A program made the position numbers and the translations under genes. From an uncultured bacterium (GTDB lineage: Bacteria > Patescibacteriota > Minisyncoccia > Phycocordibacterales > UBA9973), in NCBI GenBank assembly GCA_937895515.1, contig CALAYS010000012.1, positions 15,853 to 79,852 on the forward strand: a stretch of 64,000 nt of DNA, read 5' to 3'. Of the stretch, positions 1 through 8,227 are shown piece by piece. Each line of letters opens with the position of its first letter. Within the stretch, counting starts at the first letter, position 1. The notes beneath the pieces are model-generated. The model had not been told where the DNA came from. It saw only the letters and a program-made list of their open reading frames with translations, and searched no databases.

Positions 1-1
1 G

Positions 2-286
2 GTTGAAAAAAGTGCGGGATTGTTTAAGTTAACAGAATTAGGAAATGAAATAGTACATTTCCAAAACAGGGAAAATAGAAATTTCCAAGTCGTAAAAGCG
101 ATTTTAAAAACAAGAGTTTTCAATGATCTAGTGAGCTTGTACCTTAAGCAACAAAACCAAATGGATGATCAACAAATTATTAAAAGACTTAGCGAAGAAG
201 GTTTAACTGGCAGCACCCCCCAAAGAAGAAAAAGTACAGTAAGGTCATGGCTAAATTGGATTTTATCTAATCTGCCAAAAAAATAA
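2..286 (+). CDS. C-terminal part of an uncharacterised protein (5' end outside window)
   Basis: The reading frame is open from base 2 with no start codon forced by the sequence, so this is probably the last 94 or so codons of a longer gene; the TTG at 20 is not needed as a start. The visible part is basic and helical. It begins with a winged-helix-like 'LTELG' segment and ends with 'RRKSTVRSWLNWIL', a pattern I associate with C-terminal wings of uncharacterised restriction- or AAA-linked proteins. That link is only an impression. It converges on the RadC-like gene with a 14 bp gap. No function is assigned. Confidence 0.5.
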   Translation, partial: VEKSAGLFKLTELGNEIVHFQNRENRNFQVVKAILKTRVFNDLVSLYLKQQNQMDDQQIIKRLSEEGLTGSTPQRRKSTVRSWLNWILSNLPKK

Positions 287-300
287 AATTCACCATCCGG

Positions 301-777
301 TTACAAAATTCCTTCATCAGCAAAACTGAAATACTCATTATATGCAGTTACAATCACATGGTCTCTTACTGGAATATCAAGAACATTTCCAGCATCTTTT
401 AATTTTCTTGTAAGTAATTTATCAGATTCACTTGGTATAAGATTTCCTGATGGATGATTGTGACTTAGAATAATGCTAGTAGCGTTAGCCAATAAAGCTC
501 CTTGAAATATATTTCTAATATCAGCTACTGTTCCGGTAATTCCACCTTCACTCACTTGCATTGAACCAAGTAACCTATTGGCTCTATTGAGAAACAATAC
601 AAAAAAGAATTCTTTGTGTTCAATCTTATTGGGATCATACACTTGCATAAGAATTTCAAATGCTTGTCGGGAGCTTACAATTTTATACCGATCATTCGCA
701 TTAACACGAGAGATATAGTGAAGTTCAACTTCTGCAACTTTTAATAATGGATTTTCTTGGATTTGGGACTTTAACAT
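301..777 (-). CDS. RadC-like JAB/MPN domain protein
   Basis: 158 aa, nearly all one JAB (MPN+) domain of the RadC family (formerly DUF2466). The metal-binding signature HNHPSG is at about residue 107 and is followed by the conserved Ser and Asp ('PSESD'). The N-terminal helix-hairpin-helix of full-length chromosomal RadC is absent. This short form is the one usually carried by plasmids and integrative elements, often near anti-restriction or transfer genes, and it agrees with the VirD4-like ATPase and recombinase further right. The biochemical role of the family is unsettled. A 17 bp inverted repeat begins 2 bp upstream of its start codon and may form part of its promoter. Confidence 0.85.
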   Translation of the reverse strand: MLKSQIQENPLLKVAEVELHYISRVNANDRYKIVSSRQAFEILMQVYDPNKIEHKEFFFVLFLNRANRLLGSMQVSEGGITGTVADIRNIFQGALLANATSIILSHNHPSGNLIPSESDKLLTRKLKDAGNVLDIPVRDHVIVTAYNEYFSFADEGIL

Positions 778-779
778 AT

Positions 780-920
780 ATTTTTTCGATTAGTAAAGCG
801 GTCCCAAGGCTGACTAAGGTAATTGTACGTGGAATAAAAGATGGATAGTGAAATGGAAGGTGTTTATGCCGCGAAAGCACTTACCAGTCAGACATACCTT
901 TGCTTACTAATCGAAAAAAT
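780..920. repeat. 17 bp perfect inverted repeat enclosing 107 bp
   Basis: Bases 780-796 (ATTTTTTCGATTAGTAA) are the exact reverse complement of 904-920. The interior carries smaller complementary words (CTGACT near 813 with AGTCAG near 888; AAGGTA with TACCTT), so the whole 141 bp could fold into a long hairpin or cruciform. It separates the divergent RadC-like and P-loop genes. It might be a small MITE, a structured RNA, or a transfer or regulatory site of the island. No ORF is visible inside it. Confidence 0.6.
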
Positions 921-1018
921 GTTTAAACCAAATCCAAAAAATCCACTTAAAATTAAAAGACAGGTGAAAACTGAAATACATAAATTCTAATTAGATTTGT
1001 TTGATTGTAAATAGTAAC

Positions 1019-1525
1019 ATGAAACAGGCAGTTTTTATAACAGGGTTCAATAATTGGGGTAAAACCAGAATCATTGAACATTTATTCAGAAGAAGAAGAT
1101 TTCATAATGGGTGGTATTTTGCAATACCAGGAATAAACGCAAACTTTACAGTTGAAAGTCATTCAAATGATGACTGGGGTTCTGCTTGGCCTGTAAGGGT
1201 TCAAAACCGGATTAACAGAGAACCTATTAGTGATTTAAATCTTTTCACAGCCTTATGCCCTACGATGGATATAAATAACAACTTCGTTAATTTATTATCA
1301 AATCCTCCGTTTACCGCCTATGATAAATTACATATAATCCTGATTGAATATAAATGGGAACATCACGCAAAACTTATAATAAATAATATTACAACTGCCG
1401 GAGCCAATATTCCAAATGTAAATTTTATTACAATAAATGCGGATCAGAATCAGTTAACAGACCAATCGAGATGGCAGGCTAAGACATCTCAAATAAGACA
1501 GGAATTGGGAATATTATTCCCATAA
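1019..1525 (+). CDS. Small P-loop protein of unknown function
   Basis: 168 aa from the ATG at 1019; a TTG 18 bp upstream is in frame but less likely. Residues 9-16 read GFNNWGKT, a Walker A motif (GxxxxGKT), directly after a hydrophobic beta-strand, so this is a predicted NTP-binding protein. A later hydrophobic strand 'LHIILIEY' ending in acidic E could be a Walker B equivalent. The remainder matches nothing I recognise. The length and single P-loop recall small kinase or sulfotransferase-like folds, but no substrate motif is evident. It stands alone, followed by 461 bp without genes. Confidence 0.55.
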   Translation: MKQAVFITGFNNWGKTRIIEHLFRRRRFHNGWYFAIPGINANFTVESHSNDDWGSAWPVRVQNRINREPISDLNLFTALCPTMDINNNFVNLLSNPPFTAYDKLHIILIEYKWEHHAKLIINNITTAGANIPNVNFITINADQNQLTDQSRWQAKTSQIRQELGILFP

Positions 1526-1986
1526 AAATCAATTAAAATATCAATGCTCCGCAGGACAGCACAGGCAGTGGCTACTTGGGTTTACCCCCTTGAACATAAT
1601 GACTTATTATAGAATTTTTTTACTATTGAATAAAAATAGGTATACCAAAAAAATGCGAAGCGAATCTATAATTCGTAATTATGTTAAGTAGCTTCCGGTA
1701 GTTTATTCTGTCATAAACAGTACGAAGGGGCGCAAATGCGTACTGTGGCTTTTTGCTTAAAATTTATACTTGGAAGAGGTCATGTGTTGAGGCTTTGAAA
1801 TGAAATGGAAAAGCTATAGCACATGGGCTAAGTGATTTGGTAAATTTATAGCAAAAAGTATGAAAGAATAAATTACCGGCACTGCCTGTGTGGGTTAAAA
1901 TTATATTATTTGGAAAACTTTATAAAAATAGCAATATTAAAAAAATAGCTTAAATTAGCATAATTATTAGGTCATAAATAAAAGAC
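1526..1986. other. Gene-free spacer with inverted repeats
   Basis: No convincing ORF in 461 bp. Two structures are visible: a perfect 8 bp hairpin ACAGTACG/CGTACTGT at 1717-1746 with a 14 nt loop followed by a short T-run, and a distant 10 bp inverted repeat ACAGGCAGTG (1561-1570) with CACTGCCTGT (1880-1889). They could be remnants of an older mobile element or flank an unrecognised small RNA. Confidence 0.4.
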
Positions 1987-3219
1987 GTGATTAAAATACT
2001 TCATACAAATGACATCCATTCCAATATCCATAATAGTATTGAACTATTCGAGTATTTGCATCAGGAAAAGAAAAACGATACTTTAACTATTGATTTAGGT
2101 GACTTTTTTCAAGGTAATTCATTTTATAACCTATTTAAAGGGAAACCAGAAAGAAAGCTTCTATTAAAGACATTTGATATTGTTGTACCTGGTAATCATG
2201 GTTTTAATGAGTATTTAAAAGTGAATTCATTAAAGAAGAAGAAGTCTTTCGTGTTATGTTGTAACATATTCAGAGGGAAATATGAAGTCTTTGATAAGTA
2301 CCTCGAAATGGAATTCGCAAATACTAAATTAGGTTTTATAGGTATAATGTCCGAGGATTGTTTTAATTCAATAGAATTACGAACAAGAAAAAACTATTCA
2401 GTAATGAATCCCTTTGAAATAGTGGAAGGGATTATTTCTGAAATAAGATATAAAATAGATTATTTGTTTATTTTAAGTCACTCAGGAGTAGATTTCGATG
2501 TAAAATTAGCAAAGTCTTTAAAAGGTATTGATTTCATTTTAAGTAGCCATTGCCATTCCTCTATTAAAAAAATAAAAATAGGTAAAACAATCATTAAAAA
2601 AAGTTTAGAACTTGGAAAAGGGGTAGGCATTATAGAAATCAATAATAATAAGATTAAGCTTAGCGAAAAAACATTTAATCATATGGTTATGGATTATACT
2701 AATCCTAAATTAACATTTTTAAATCCTTATCTAGATTTATACGATAAAAAATCAAGTGAAATTATAACTATAATACCACAAAAAAGAATAGAATGGTTTT
2801 CAACTAGAGAAAATTTGATGACATTTTTTATTGAATTAATAGCAGGAGTTTTTAATTCCAACATTTATTTATTTAATCTTACAACAATAAGGTCAGGGAT
2901 ATCTGATCCTAACTTAAGCACTAATGATTTATACAATATTTTACCTTTCGAAAATTCAATAATTAAATTTAGTGTAAGTAAAACCAAATTTAATAAATGC
3001 ATTAAACAAATACCTAGTGACATTAGAAAGTATCTAATTATCAATATTGTATCCGAACCAAAATTATTATCTATTATTACAACATCTTATTTATATAATA
3101 ATTACTTTGCAAAATTTATCACTAAACAAAAATATATCCATTTAGCTTCTTTTAGGACATTTATAAGCGAACAACTAAAGAATATTGAATTCAACAAATC
3201 TCAACATTTAAATTTATAA
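1987..3219 (+). CDS. 5'-nucleotidase / UshA-type metallophosphatase, cytoplasmic form
   Basis: 410 aa from a GTG start. The N-terminal half is a calcineurin-like metallophosphatase domain with the ordered metal motifs TNDIHS (residues 7-12), GDFFQG (about 38), GNHGF (about 70), a later SH and SSHCHS (about 187). The second half resembles the 5'-nucleotidase C-terminal domain, with 'LPFEN' as in UshA-type substrate domains. There is no signal peptide, unlike periplasmic UshA, so it probably acts inside the cell. Family members hydrolyse nucleoside monophosphates, UDP-sugars or cyclic nucleotides; the substrate cannot be told here. It is followed after 13 bp by a SUMF1-like gene on the same strand. 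Confidence 0.8.
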   Translation: MIKILHTNDIHSNIHNSIELFEYLHQEKKNDTLTIDLGDFFQGNSFYNLFKGKPERKLLLKTFDIVVPGNHGFNEYLKVNSLKKKKSFVLCCNIFRGKYEVFDKYLEMEFANTKLGFIGIMSEDCFNSIELRTRKNYSVMNPFEIVEGIISEIRYKIDYLFILSHSGVDFDVKLAKSLKGIDFILSSHCHSSIKKIKIGKTIIKKSLELGKGVGIIEINNNKIKLSEKTFNHMVMDYTNPKLTFLNPYLDLYDKKSSEIITIIPQKRIEWFSTRENLMTFFIELIAGVFNSNIYLFNLTTIRSGISDPNLSTNDLYNILPFENSIIKFSVSKTKFNKCIKQIPSDIRKYLIINIVSEPKLLSIITTSYLYNNYFAKFITKQKYIHLASFRTFISEQLKNIEFNKSQHLNL

Positions 3220-3232
3220 TTATGTTTCTAAT

Positions 3233-4036
3233 ATGACAGCACTAGAAGAAATGAACCTAATTTATGGCATTAGATTAATTCTCATCCCATCATCAGAGTT
3301 TTATATGGGCAGGCTACCATTGGATCGTGAGTATCCAATTTTAACTGATCCAGTAAAGAAATCAATAGAAAAAAGCTTTTGGATGAGTGATACACCAATA
3401 ACTAATAGACAATATGCCAGTTATTTGGATGATGCAAACAAACCTATTCCAACTTATACAATAGAGCATTGGGATTTTAGTTGGGTTAAGGTAAACGGAT
3501 TTGATAAGTATCTTTTAGAAAACCCAAACGCACCTTTAGTAGGAGTAAATTATAAAGATGCGTCAGCGTTTATTTCTTGGTTAACAACCAAGTCCAATTT
3601 AGCCATTAGATTTCCAACGGAAGCCGAATTTGAATATGCATCTAAAGCTGATTGTTCATGCAAATATTATTGCCAAAAGGCGGTAAATATTAAAAAGTCA
3701 CTACGAGATTATGGAGAACCTTCAAATAAGAAAGTTCCCTCAGTAAAAAGGTATGAAGCCAATAGTTTTAAGCTATTTGATATGCAAGGATTAATATGGC
3801 AATGGTGTTCTGATTGGTTTTGGCCTCTTGAAAACGTTAAAAATCTTAATCCAAAAGACCCACATGAAAAGCCATCTTATACACCGTGGAAGGGTCATAA
3901 CTTGTCTCCAGGGAGGGTAATAAGGGGTGGTTCTTTTAATTATAGCGTCTTACATTCCCGATGTTCATCAAGGCATTACACAAATGAAAACGATAGAAAT
4001 TTCAATTTGGGTTTCAGAATAGCAGCCAATTTATAG
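3233..4036 (+). CDS. SUMF1/FGE-fold (formylglycine-generating-enzyme-like) protein
   Basis: 267 aa with the SUMF1 fold throughout: 'MSDTPITNRQYASYL' near the N terminus, 'RFPTEAEFEYA' (about residue 125), 'DMQGLIWQWCSDWF', 'RVIRGGSF' and the terminal 'LGFRIA'. In true formylglycine-generating enzymes two copper-binding cysteines lie just after GGS; here that stretch (GGSFNYSVLHSR) has none. It is therefore unlikely to oxidise sulfatase cysteines and is better seen as a SUMF1-fold protein of other function, as in EgtB, PvdO or ligand-binding relatives. No sulfatase is seen nearby. It is coupled to the nucleotidase gene upstream and converges with the MurG-like gene. Confidence 0.8.
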   Translation: MTALEEMNLIYGIRLILIPSSEFYMGRLPLDREYPILTDPVKKSIEKSFWMSDTPITNRQYASYLDDANKPIPTYTIEHWDFSWVKVNGFDKYLLENPNAPLVGVNYKDASAFISWLTTKSNLAIRFPTEAEFEYASKADCSCKYYCQKAVNIKKSLRDYGEPSNKKVPSVKRYEANSFKLFDMQGLIWQWCSDWFWPLENVKNLNPKDPHEKPSYTPWKGHNLSPGRVIRGGSFNYSVLHSRCSSRHYTNENDRNFNLGFRIAANL

Positions 4037-4062
4037 ATACTTCATTTAAATATAAATAAGTA

Positions 4063-5112
4063 CTAAACTATTTCTTCTCCTTCAAGAATATCTTCAATAA
4101 CTGTTTGCGCCAATTCCTTTGGGATAATCTTAATCATGTTATTCTTAATCTCGTAAGATGATGCACTAATCTGTTTTAATTTTAGACTGATATCAGATGT
4201 TATGAATTCCTCTTGTTCCAAAAAGACCGTTATTCCTAATGATGCAAAATATTCACAATTTTCAATTTGATCACCACGACTAACACTTAAAGGTAATGGG
4301 ATTGCTAAATGCGGAATCCCTGCCAAAATTAGCTCCCAAAGAGAATTTGCACCTCCTCGGCAAATAGCTATATCCACTTCAGACAAGACTGATGAAAAAT
4401 CATGAACAAATTCAAACTGGGAATACCCATTAAGAGAAATTAAGTCTAAGCTTAAATTTCCTGCTCCACAAATATGAATTATATCATAGTCTATTAAAAG
4501 TTCATTAATTGAACTCCGAACTTTTTGATTTATTGCTTTTGCTCCTAAACTTCCACCATACACTAGGAGTTTTTGTCTTGAACGATCACTATTTAGCTCA
4601 ATAGAGGATTTTTTAATATATGAAGCAATTGGACCTACGTATTTGCCTTTTTTGAATTTTTCTGCTGTTCTTGAAAATGTACAAGTTATGTGTGTAGCGA
4701 AAGGTATACTTAATTTATGCGCCAAGCCTAATGAAAGGTCACAAACATGTATATCAATTATTTTAACGCCAATTATTCTTGCTCCAACAACTACAGGTAA
4801 ACTAGCAAAACCCCCTGTTACAAATACGGCATTAGGTTTTAGTTTTAGAAATAAGAAAAAAGATTGAATAATTCCGATTAGATTAAAAAAAGCAGACAGA
4901 GGTAATGTTAGTTTATGAGTTCTATCGAATTTGGCTGTTTTTATTGAAAAAAATCGCACACCATGTTTTTTACACAGGGTCTCTTCTATAGAATTCTTAC
5001 CACCAACATAATAAATATTCCAATTCTTATCCTTAAGATGTTCGGAGATTCTTAAGCTAGGAAGCACGTGCCCCGCACTTCCTCCACCTCCAATAATCAG
5101 GGTTCTTGACAT
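4063..5112 (-). CDS. murG: MurG-like GT28 glycosyltransferase
   Basis: 349 aa, close to normal MurG length. It has the N-domain glycine loop GGGGSAGHVLPSL (residues 8-20), TGGFASLPVV (about 99), the second glycine loop YGGSLGAKAIN and the nucleotide-sugar region RGGANSLWELILAGIP. The usual HQ of the 'PLP...HQ..NA' motif reads GDQIENC, so the Gln is kept and the His is lost. MurG transfers GlcNAc to lipid I on the inner membrane face. Here the gene is the last of the island operon rather than part of dcw, so it may serve a specialised glycosylation or be a displaced copy. Its ATG lies 6 nt after a TATACT box. Confidence 0.8.
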   Translation of the reverse strand: MSRTLIIGGGGSAGHVLPSLRISEHLKDKNWNIYYVGGKNSIEETLCKKHGVRFFSIKTAKFDRTHKLTLPLSAFFNLIGIIQSFFLFLKLKPNAVFVTGGFASLPVVVGARIIGVKIIDIHVCDLSLGLAHKLSIPFATHITCTFSRTAEKFKKGKYVGPIASYIKKSSIELNSDRSRQKLLVYGGSLGAKAINQKVRSSINELLIDYDIIHICGAGNLSLDLISLNGYSQFEFVHDFSSVLSEVDIAICRGGANSLWELILAGIPHLAIPLPLSVSRGDQIENCEYFASLGITVFLEQEEFITSDISLKLKQISASSYEIKNNMIKIIPKELAQTVIEDILEGEEIV

Positions 5113-5118
5113 AATACA

Positions 5119-5124
5119 AGTATA
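5119..5124 (-). promoter_or_regulatory. -10 box (TATACT) for murG-like gene, leaderless arrangement
   Basis: On the minus strand TATACT is followed by exactly 6 nt and the ATG at 5112. Transcription would begin at or next to the start codon. This gives the last gene of the island operon its own promoter in the 77 bp gap behind the ProRS-like gene. Confidence 0.5.
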
Positions 5125-5189
5125 GTTTGTCTATGTTTAATAATCAAGTCATTTATTTATAAGTTAGAATTTATTTTGATTATTTAATA

Positions 5190-6410
5190 CTATTTTCTGG
5201 TTAGAATCTTTTCAACTAAAATTTCGATATCTGATTCGTGAACATCTAAGTTTTGATTTTTATATTGTAACTTAAATAATCCGGTTTCATAAAATATGTT
5301 CAAACTACAATTTAACATATCTGATAAGATAAGTTTTTGATTCACATGAAGTTTTCGGCTATCATAAAGTGTCCTAAATCCATTTTGTGATAGTTTTTTG
5401 TATAACTCCCTAGATTTTTCTGATGATTCATTCATGTTATTTTGACAGATCATTATCTGAAAAGGTGAAATAATAGATGGAGCGATTTTTCTATTCATAT
5501 CAAACTCTGTTTCCACTAAAATCTGAAGTAATCTTGTAACACCAATACCACTGCAATTCATGTAGGGATATTCTAAATTATTTTTTGAGTTTAGAATTCT
5601 CATTCCCATTGTCTTTGTATAAATTTGGTCAAGTTGAAAGATATGAGCAAGTTCTGCACCTCTTTTTTGAATCAACTTATGATTACATATCTGACAATAG
5701 TCATTTTGATTATGATTCATTATTGTAGTCCAAGTATTGCAGTTCTCGCATCCTACCAAAAATGATTCGCCTAAATTATATAAATAAATAAATTCTTGGC
5801 TTAATGAACCTCCAATATCACCGTTATCAGCCTCAGCCTCAATAAGTTTTAAGCCGAGCCTATTAAATATCAAACGATGAATTTCAATTAATTGTTTATA
5901 TTGCTCATTTGAAGAATTACTATTTATTGCAAAAGAATATGCATCTGCCATTATAAACTCTTTTGTTCTCAATAGACCATTTCTGACCCGAATTTCGTCA
6001 CGATATACCTTATTAAGACAATACATTGTAATTGGCAAATCCTTATGTGATTGAATTACATTACTTAAGGTTTCGACAGATGCTTCTTCATGTGTAGGAT
6101 TTAGGCACATAAATTTGTTGGATCTGTCTTTAATTTTCAGTAATGAATCAAAAGATTCCCATCTTAAACTTTTTCTCCATATTTTTTCGGTTAGTAATGT
6201 GGGAAATCGAACTTCAAAACAATCAAAATCGTTAAAACACTTTTTTATTGTTTCTTCCAATCTAGATACCAAAACTGCTCCTAATGGAAGAAGGCAGTAA
6301 ACACCAACGGATGATTTAGTAACTATTTTTAACTTTTCAAGTAGTTCAATGCCTTTTAATGAACTATTAAAATCTCTGAGATCTGGGATTATTGAATTAT
6401 TTGCGATCAT
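5190..6410 (-). CDS. Prolyl-tRNA synthetase paralogue lacking the editing (INS) domain
   Basis: 406 aa against about 570 for standard bacterial ProRS. Class II core: motif 1 around 'VYCLLPLG' (residues 37-44), motif 2 'YRDEIRVRNGLLRTKEF' (about 137-153) and motif 3 'SGIGVTRLLQ' (about 288). The 'ELAHIFQL' and 'MGMRIL' blocks are those of bacterial-type ProRS. The roughly 180-residue INS editing domain between motifs 2 and 3 is replaced by a small CxxC...CxxC knuckle (about residues 222-245). The C-terminal anticodon-binding domain is recognisable ('LYDSRKLHVNQK') but diverged from the usual DDR...G.KF pattern. The start lies only 8 nt after the 3' end of a tRNA-Pro-like gene in the same operon. 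Prediction: it charges that tRNA, with proline or an analogue. A housekeeping role is less likely given the island location. Confidence 0.85.
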   Translation of the reverse strand: MIANNSIIPDLRDFNSSLKGIELLEKLKIVTKSSVGVYCLLPLGAVLVSRLEETIKKCFNDFDCFEVRFPTLLTEKIWRKSLRWESFDSLLKIKDRSNKFMCLNPTHEEASVETLSNVIQSHKDLPITMYCLNKVYRDEIRVRNGLLRTKEFIMADAYSFAINSNSSNEQYKQLIEIHRLIFNRLGLKLIEAEADNGDIGGSLSQEFIYLYNLGESFLVGCENCNTWTTIMNHNQNDYCQICNHKLIQKRGAELAHIFQLDQIYTKTMGMRILNSKNNLEYPYMNCSGIGVTRLLQILVETEFDMNRKIAPSIISPFQIMICQNNMNESSEKSRELYKKLSQNGFRTLYDSRKLHVNQKLILSDMLNCSLNIFYETGLFKLQYKNQNLDVHESDIEILVEKILTRK

Positions 6411-6418
6411 ACAATTTG

Positions 6419-6492
6419 TCGGGGTGGTTGGATTCGAACCAACTCCTCACCATCTAAAAATGATTTGCGCTCACCAGCTACGCTACACCCCA
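6419..6492 (-). tRNA. tRNA-Pro-like gene with a non-proline anticodon (UUU by position)
   Basis: A 74 nt cloverleaf folded by eye: acceptor TGGGGTG/CACCCCG (U1-G72 wobble), D stem GCGT/GCGC, T arm GTTGG-TTCGAAT-CCAAC, five-base variable loop GAGGA, discriminator A73, CCA not encoded. G72, A73 and the D-stem bases match bacterial tRNA-Pro. The anticodon loop by position is TTTTTAG, giving UUU instead of UGG/GGG/CGG. The stem pairs only when shifted by one (ATCAT/ATGGT), leaving a six-base loop TTTTAG; a shifted reading would give UUA. It lies 8 nt after the methyltransferase stop and 8 nt before the ProRS-like start, so it must be cut from the operon transcript. It could also be a degenerate tRNA. 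Confidence 0.75.
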
Positions 6493-6500
6493 AATTTTAT

Positions 6501-7121
6501 TTATGCTTTTTGAAATAAATTAAGTGTCAAATAATTTGTGTGCTCAATATGTAGCAAGTTAAATCCACTCAAATTAATTTGTTTAAAATTTAGATAATTA
6601 GACTGTTCACACAAATATTTTGCATCTAAATTGTTATATATTCCAAGCCCTTCTGGAGGTTTTCTCCAAAAAGATATTACCAATATACAACCCAAACTCA
6701 TCTTTTCTTCTAAAATACTAATAAATTGACCTAGTTCTATTTTATTTAAATGGTTGATTGTTCCAAACATAACTGTACAACTGTCAATTGGTCCAATCCC
6801 ATCATAAGAGGTTTTGTTTGTACAACAACCATGCAATAAGGTTGTTTTAAATAAAATATTCTTTTTACAAAAGTATATAGAATCTGCAGATTTGTCCAAC
6901 CCAATAATATTTCTACAACCCTTATCATAAGCCCATTTCAAATACCTACCTGTGCAAGTCCCAACATCAAGATGAGTATGACCTTTAAGCGATTCTAATC
7001 CGATTTTTTGATATAAAATCGATAATAACTTTAATTCCTCATCCTTAATTTTCTCTAAATCTTGGGATCCACAATCATAACTCTTCAAAAGTTCTTTGCT
7101 ATAATATTTAAAATCCAACAT
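6501..7121 (-). CDS. SAM-dependent methyltransferase (class I)
   Basis: 206 aa. The Rossmann methyltransferase fold is indicated by motif I 'HLDVGTCTGRYL' (about residues 49-60), the acidic end of strand 2 'IIGLDKS', and the motif IV region 'IDSCTVMFGTINHL'. The substrate is not predictable; small-molecule methyltransferases of this size are common in biosynthetic clusters. It starts 9 nt after the GT4 glycosyltransferase stop and ends 8 nt before the tRNA-Pro-like gene, so all are surely cotranscribed. Confidence 0.8.
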   Translation of the reverse strand: MLDFKYYSKELLKSYDCGSQDLEKIKDEELKLLSILYQKIGLESLKGHTHLDVGTCTGRYLKWAYDKGCRNIIGLDKSADSIYFCKKNILFKTTLLHGCCTNKTSYDGIGPIDSCTVMFGTINHLNKIELGQFISILEEKMSLGCILVISFWRKPPEGLGIYNNLDAKYLCEQSNYLNFKQINLSGFNLLHIEHTNYLTLNLFQKA

Positions 7122-7130
7122 ATAATAATT

Positions 7131-8225
7131 CTATTGATTTAATACAGTCAAACTTAACTCTTTAACATTTTTAATAAAATATTCCATTTTAAAAGCATTA
7201 GCATATTCTTTACCGTTTTTTGAAATTGATTCCCAAAAGTGAACTGAATTACGAAGCTTTAAAATAATGGAAGCAAGTTCTTTAAAATTTCCAGGTTCAA
7301 ACATAATTGAACTTGATGATGGTGGAACTGTCTCAACAAGCCCAGATATTTTTGAAATTGCAACAGGTAATCCCACCGCTTGTGCTTCTGCCACAATTAA
7401 ACCAAAAGCTTCAATTTCTAAACTTGGAAGCACTAATAATTGGTGTTGTCTCAATAAATGTGGAAGGTCAACTCTATCAATCCAGTCCATATATTTAATT
7501 CTGCTTCCTATACGTTTGATTAATTTACTTTGGGTTGAATTAAACCTATCACGAGACACAATAGTTAAAGATACTTCTGGTGGCAGGATACAGAATGCTT
7601 TTAGGATTGTTTCAATGGATTTGCCAATATTTATTCTGCCAGCATATATAACTCTAAACGAATTTTGATCATGAACTGGTAGTTTTTTCAAAGAATTGGT
7701 AAAGAAATAGTCTGGAATACCCCAAGGTATAACATGAGATTTCTTTTTTATCGGGGAAACATATTGACATAGGTTTTCATAAATCCCATTGGACGGAAAT
7801 ATAATTGCGTCCATTTTCTCGATATTAGTTGAAATTTCTTGCCTTCGTTTTTTAGACCTTATTGCTTCCATTACGTCTGTACCATGGCAAAATCCAATAC
7901 GTTTTACATTTGGTATTGTAGTTAAAATTGATGTCATTGAGAAACAAAGGTGGTGACAGTGAATAACATCTGGAGCTTCTTTAGTGACAATCTCTTTAAC
8001 AAGTAAATTTAATTCGGAATGATATTCTTTTGGCTGTAATAATTTTTGATGCTGGGTCAAAGGAAGCAAGTATTTTACAGCTTTTATGTATTTTACATCC
8101 TCAGGATTCAAAGCAATAAAGGGTGTTTCAAAGCCGATTTTTCCAGATAAATATAAATCTTCAGCTAACTTAATACTCCCACATCCATAATCAATAGGTA
8201 AATCTATTCCAGATAGTACTTTCAT
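7131..8225 (-). CDS. GT4-family glycosyltransferase
   Basis: 364 aa, GT-B fold. The N-domain carries 'DVIHCHHLCF' and 'RIGFCHGTDV'; the C-domain begins at 'FRVIYAGRINIGKSIETIL' and carries the nucleotide-sugar signature 'EAFGLIVAEAQAVGLPVAIS' (E-x7-E), typical of retaining GT4 enzymes such as MshA, BshA and aminoglycoside NeoM/BtrM. The first residues 'SGIDLPIDYGCG' are unusual in lacking the common GG-x-x-R-x loop. The gene starts 2 nt after the second Dcd-like gene. The PIG-L deacetylase across the divergent promoter would suit a GlcNAc-transfer-then-deacetylate scheme, which is inferred from those pathways. Confidence 0.85.
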   Translation of the reverse strand: MKVLSGIDLPIDYGCGSIKLAEDLYLSGKIGFETPFIALNPEDVKYIKAVKYLLPLTQHQKLLQPKEYHSELNLLVKEIVTKEAPDVIHCHHLCFSMTSILTTIPNVKRIGFCHGTDVMEAIRSKKRRQEISTNIEKMDAIIFPSNGIYENLCQYVSPIKKKSHVIPWGIPDYFFTNSLKKLPVHDQNSFRVIYAGRINIGKSIETILKAFCILPPEVSLTIVSRDRFNSTQSKLIKRIGSRIKYMDWIDRVDLPHLLRQHQLLVLPSLEIEAFGLIVAEAQAVGLPVAISKISGLVETVPPSSSSIMFEPGNFKELASIILKLRNSVHFWESISKNGKEYANAFKMEYFIKNVKELSLTVLNQ

Positions 8226-8227
8226 TT

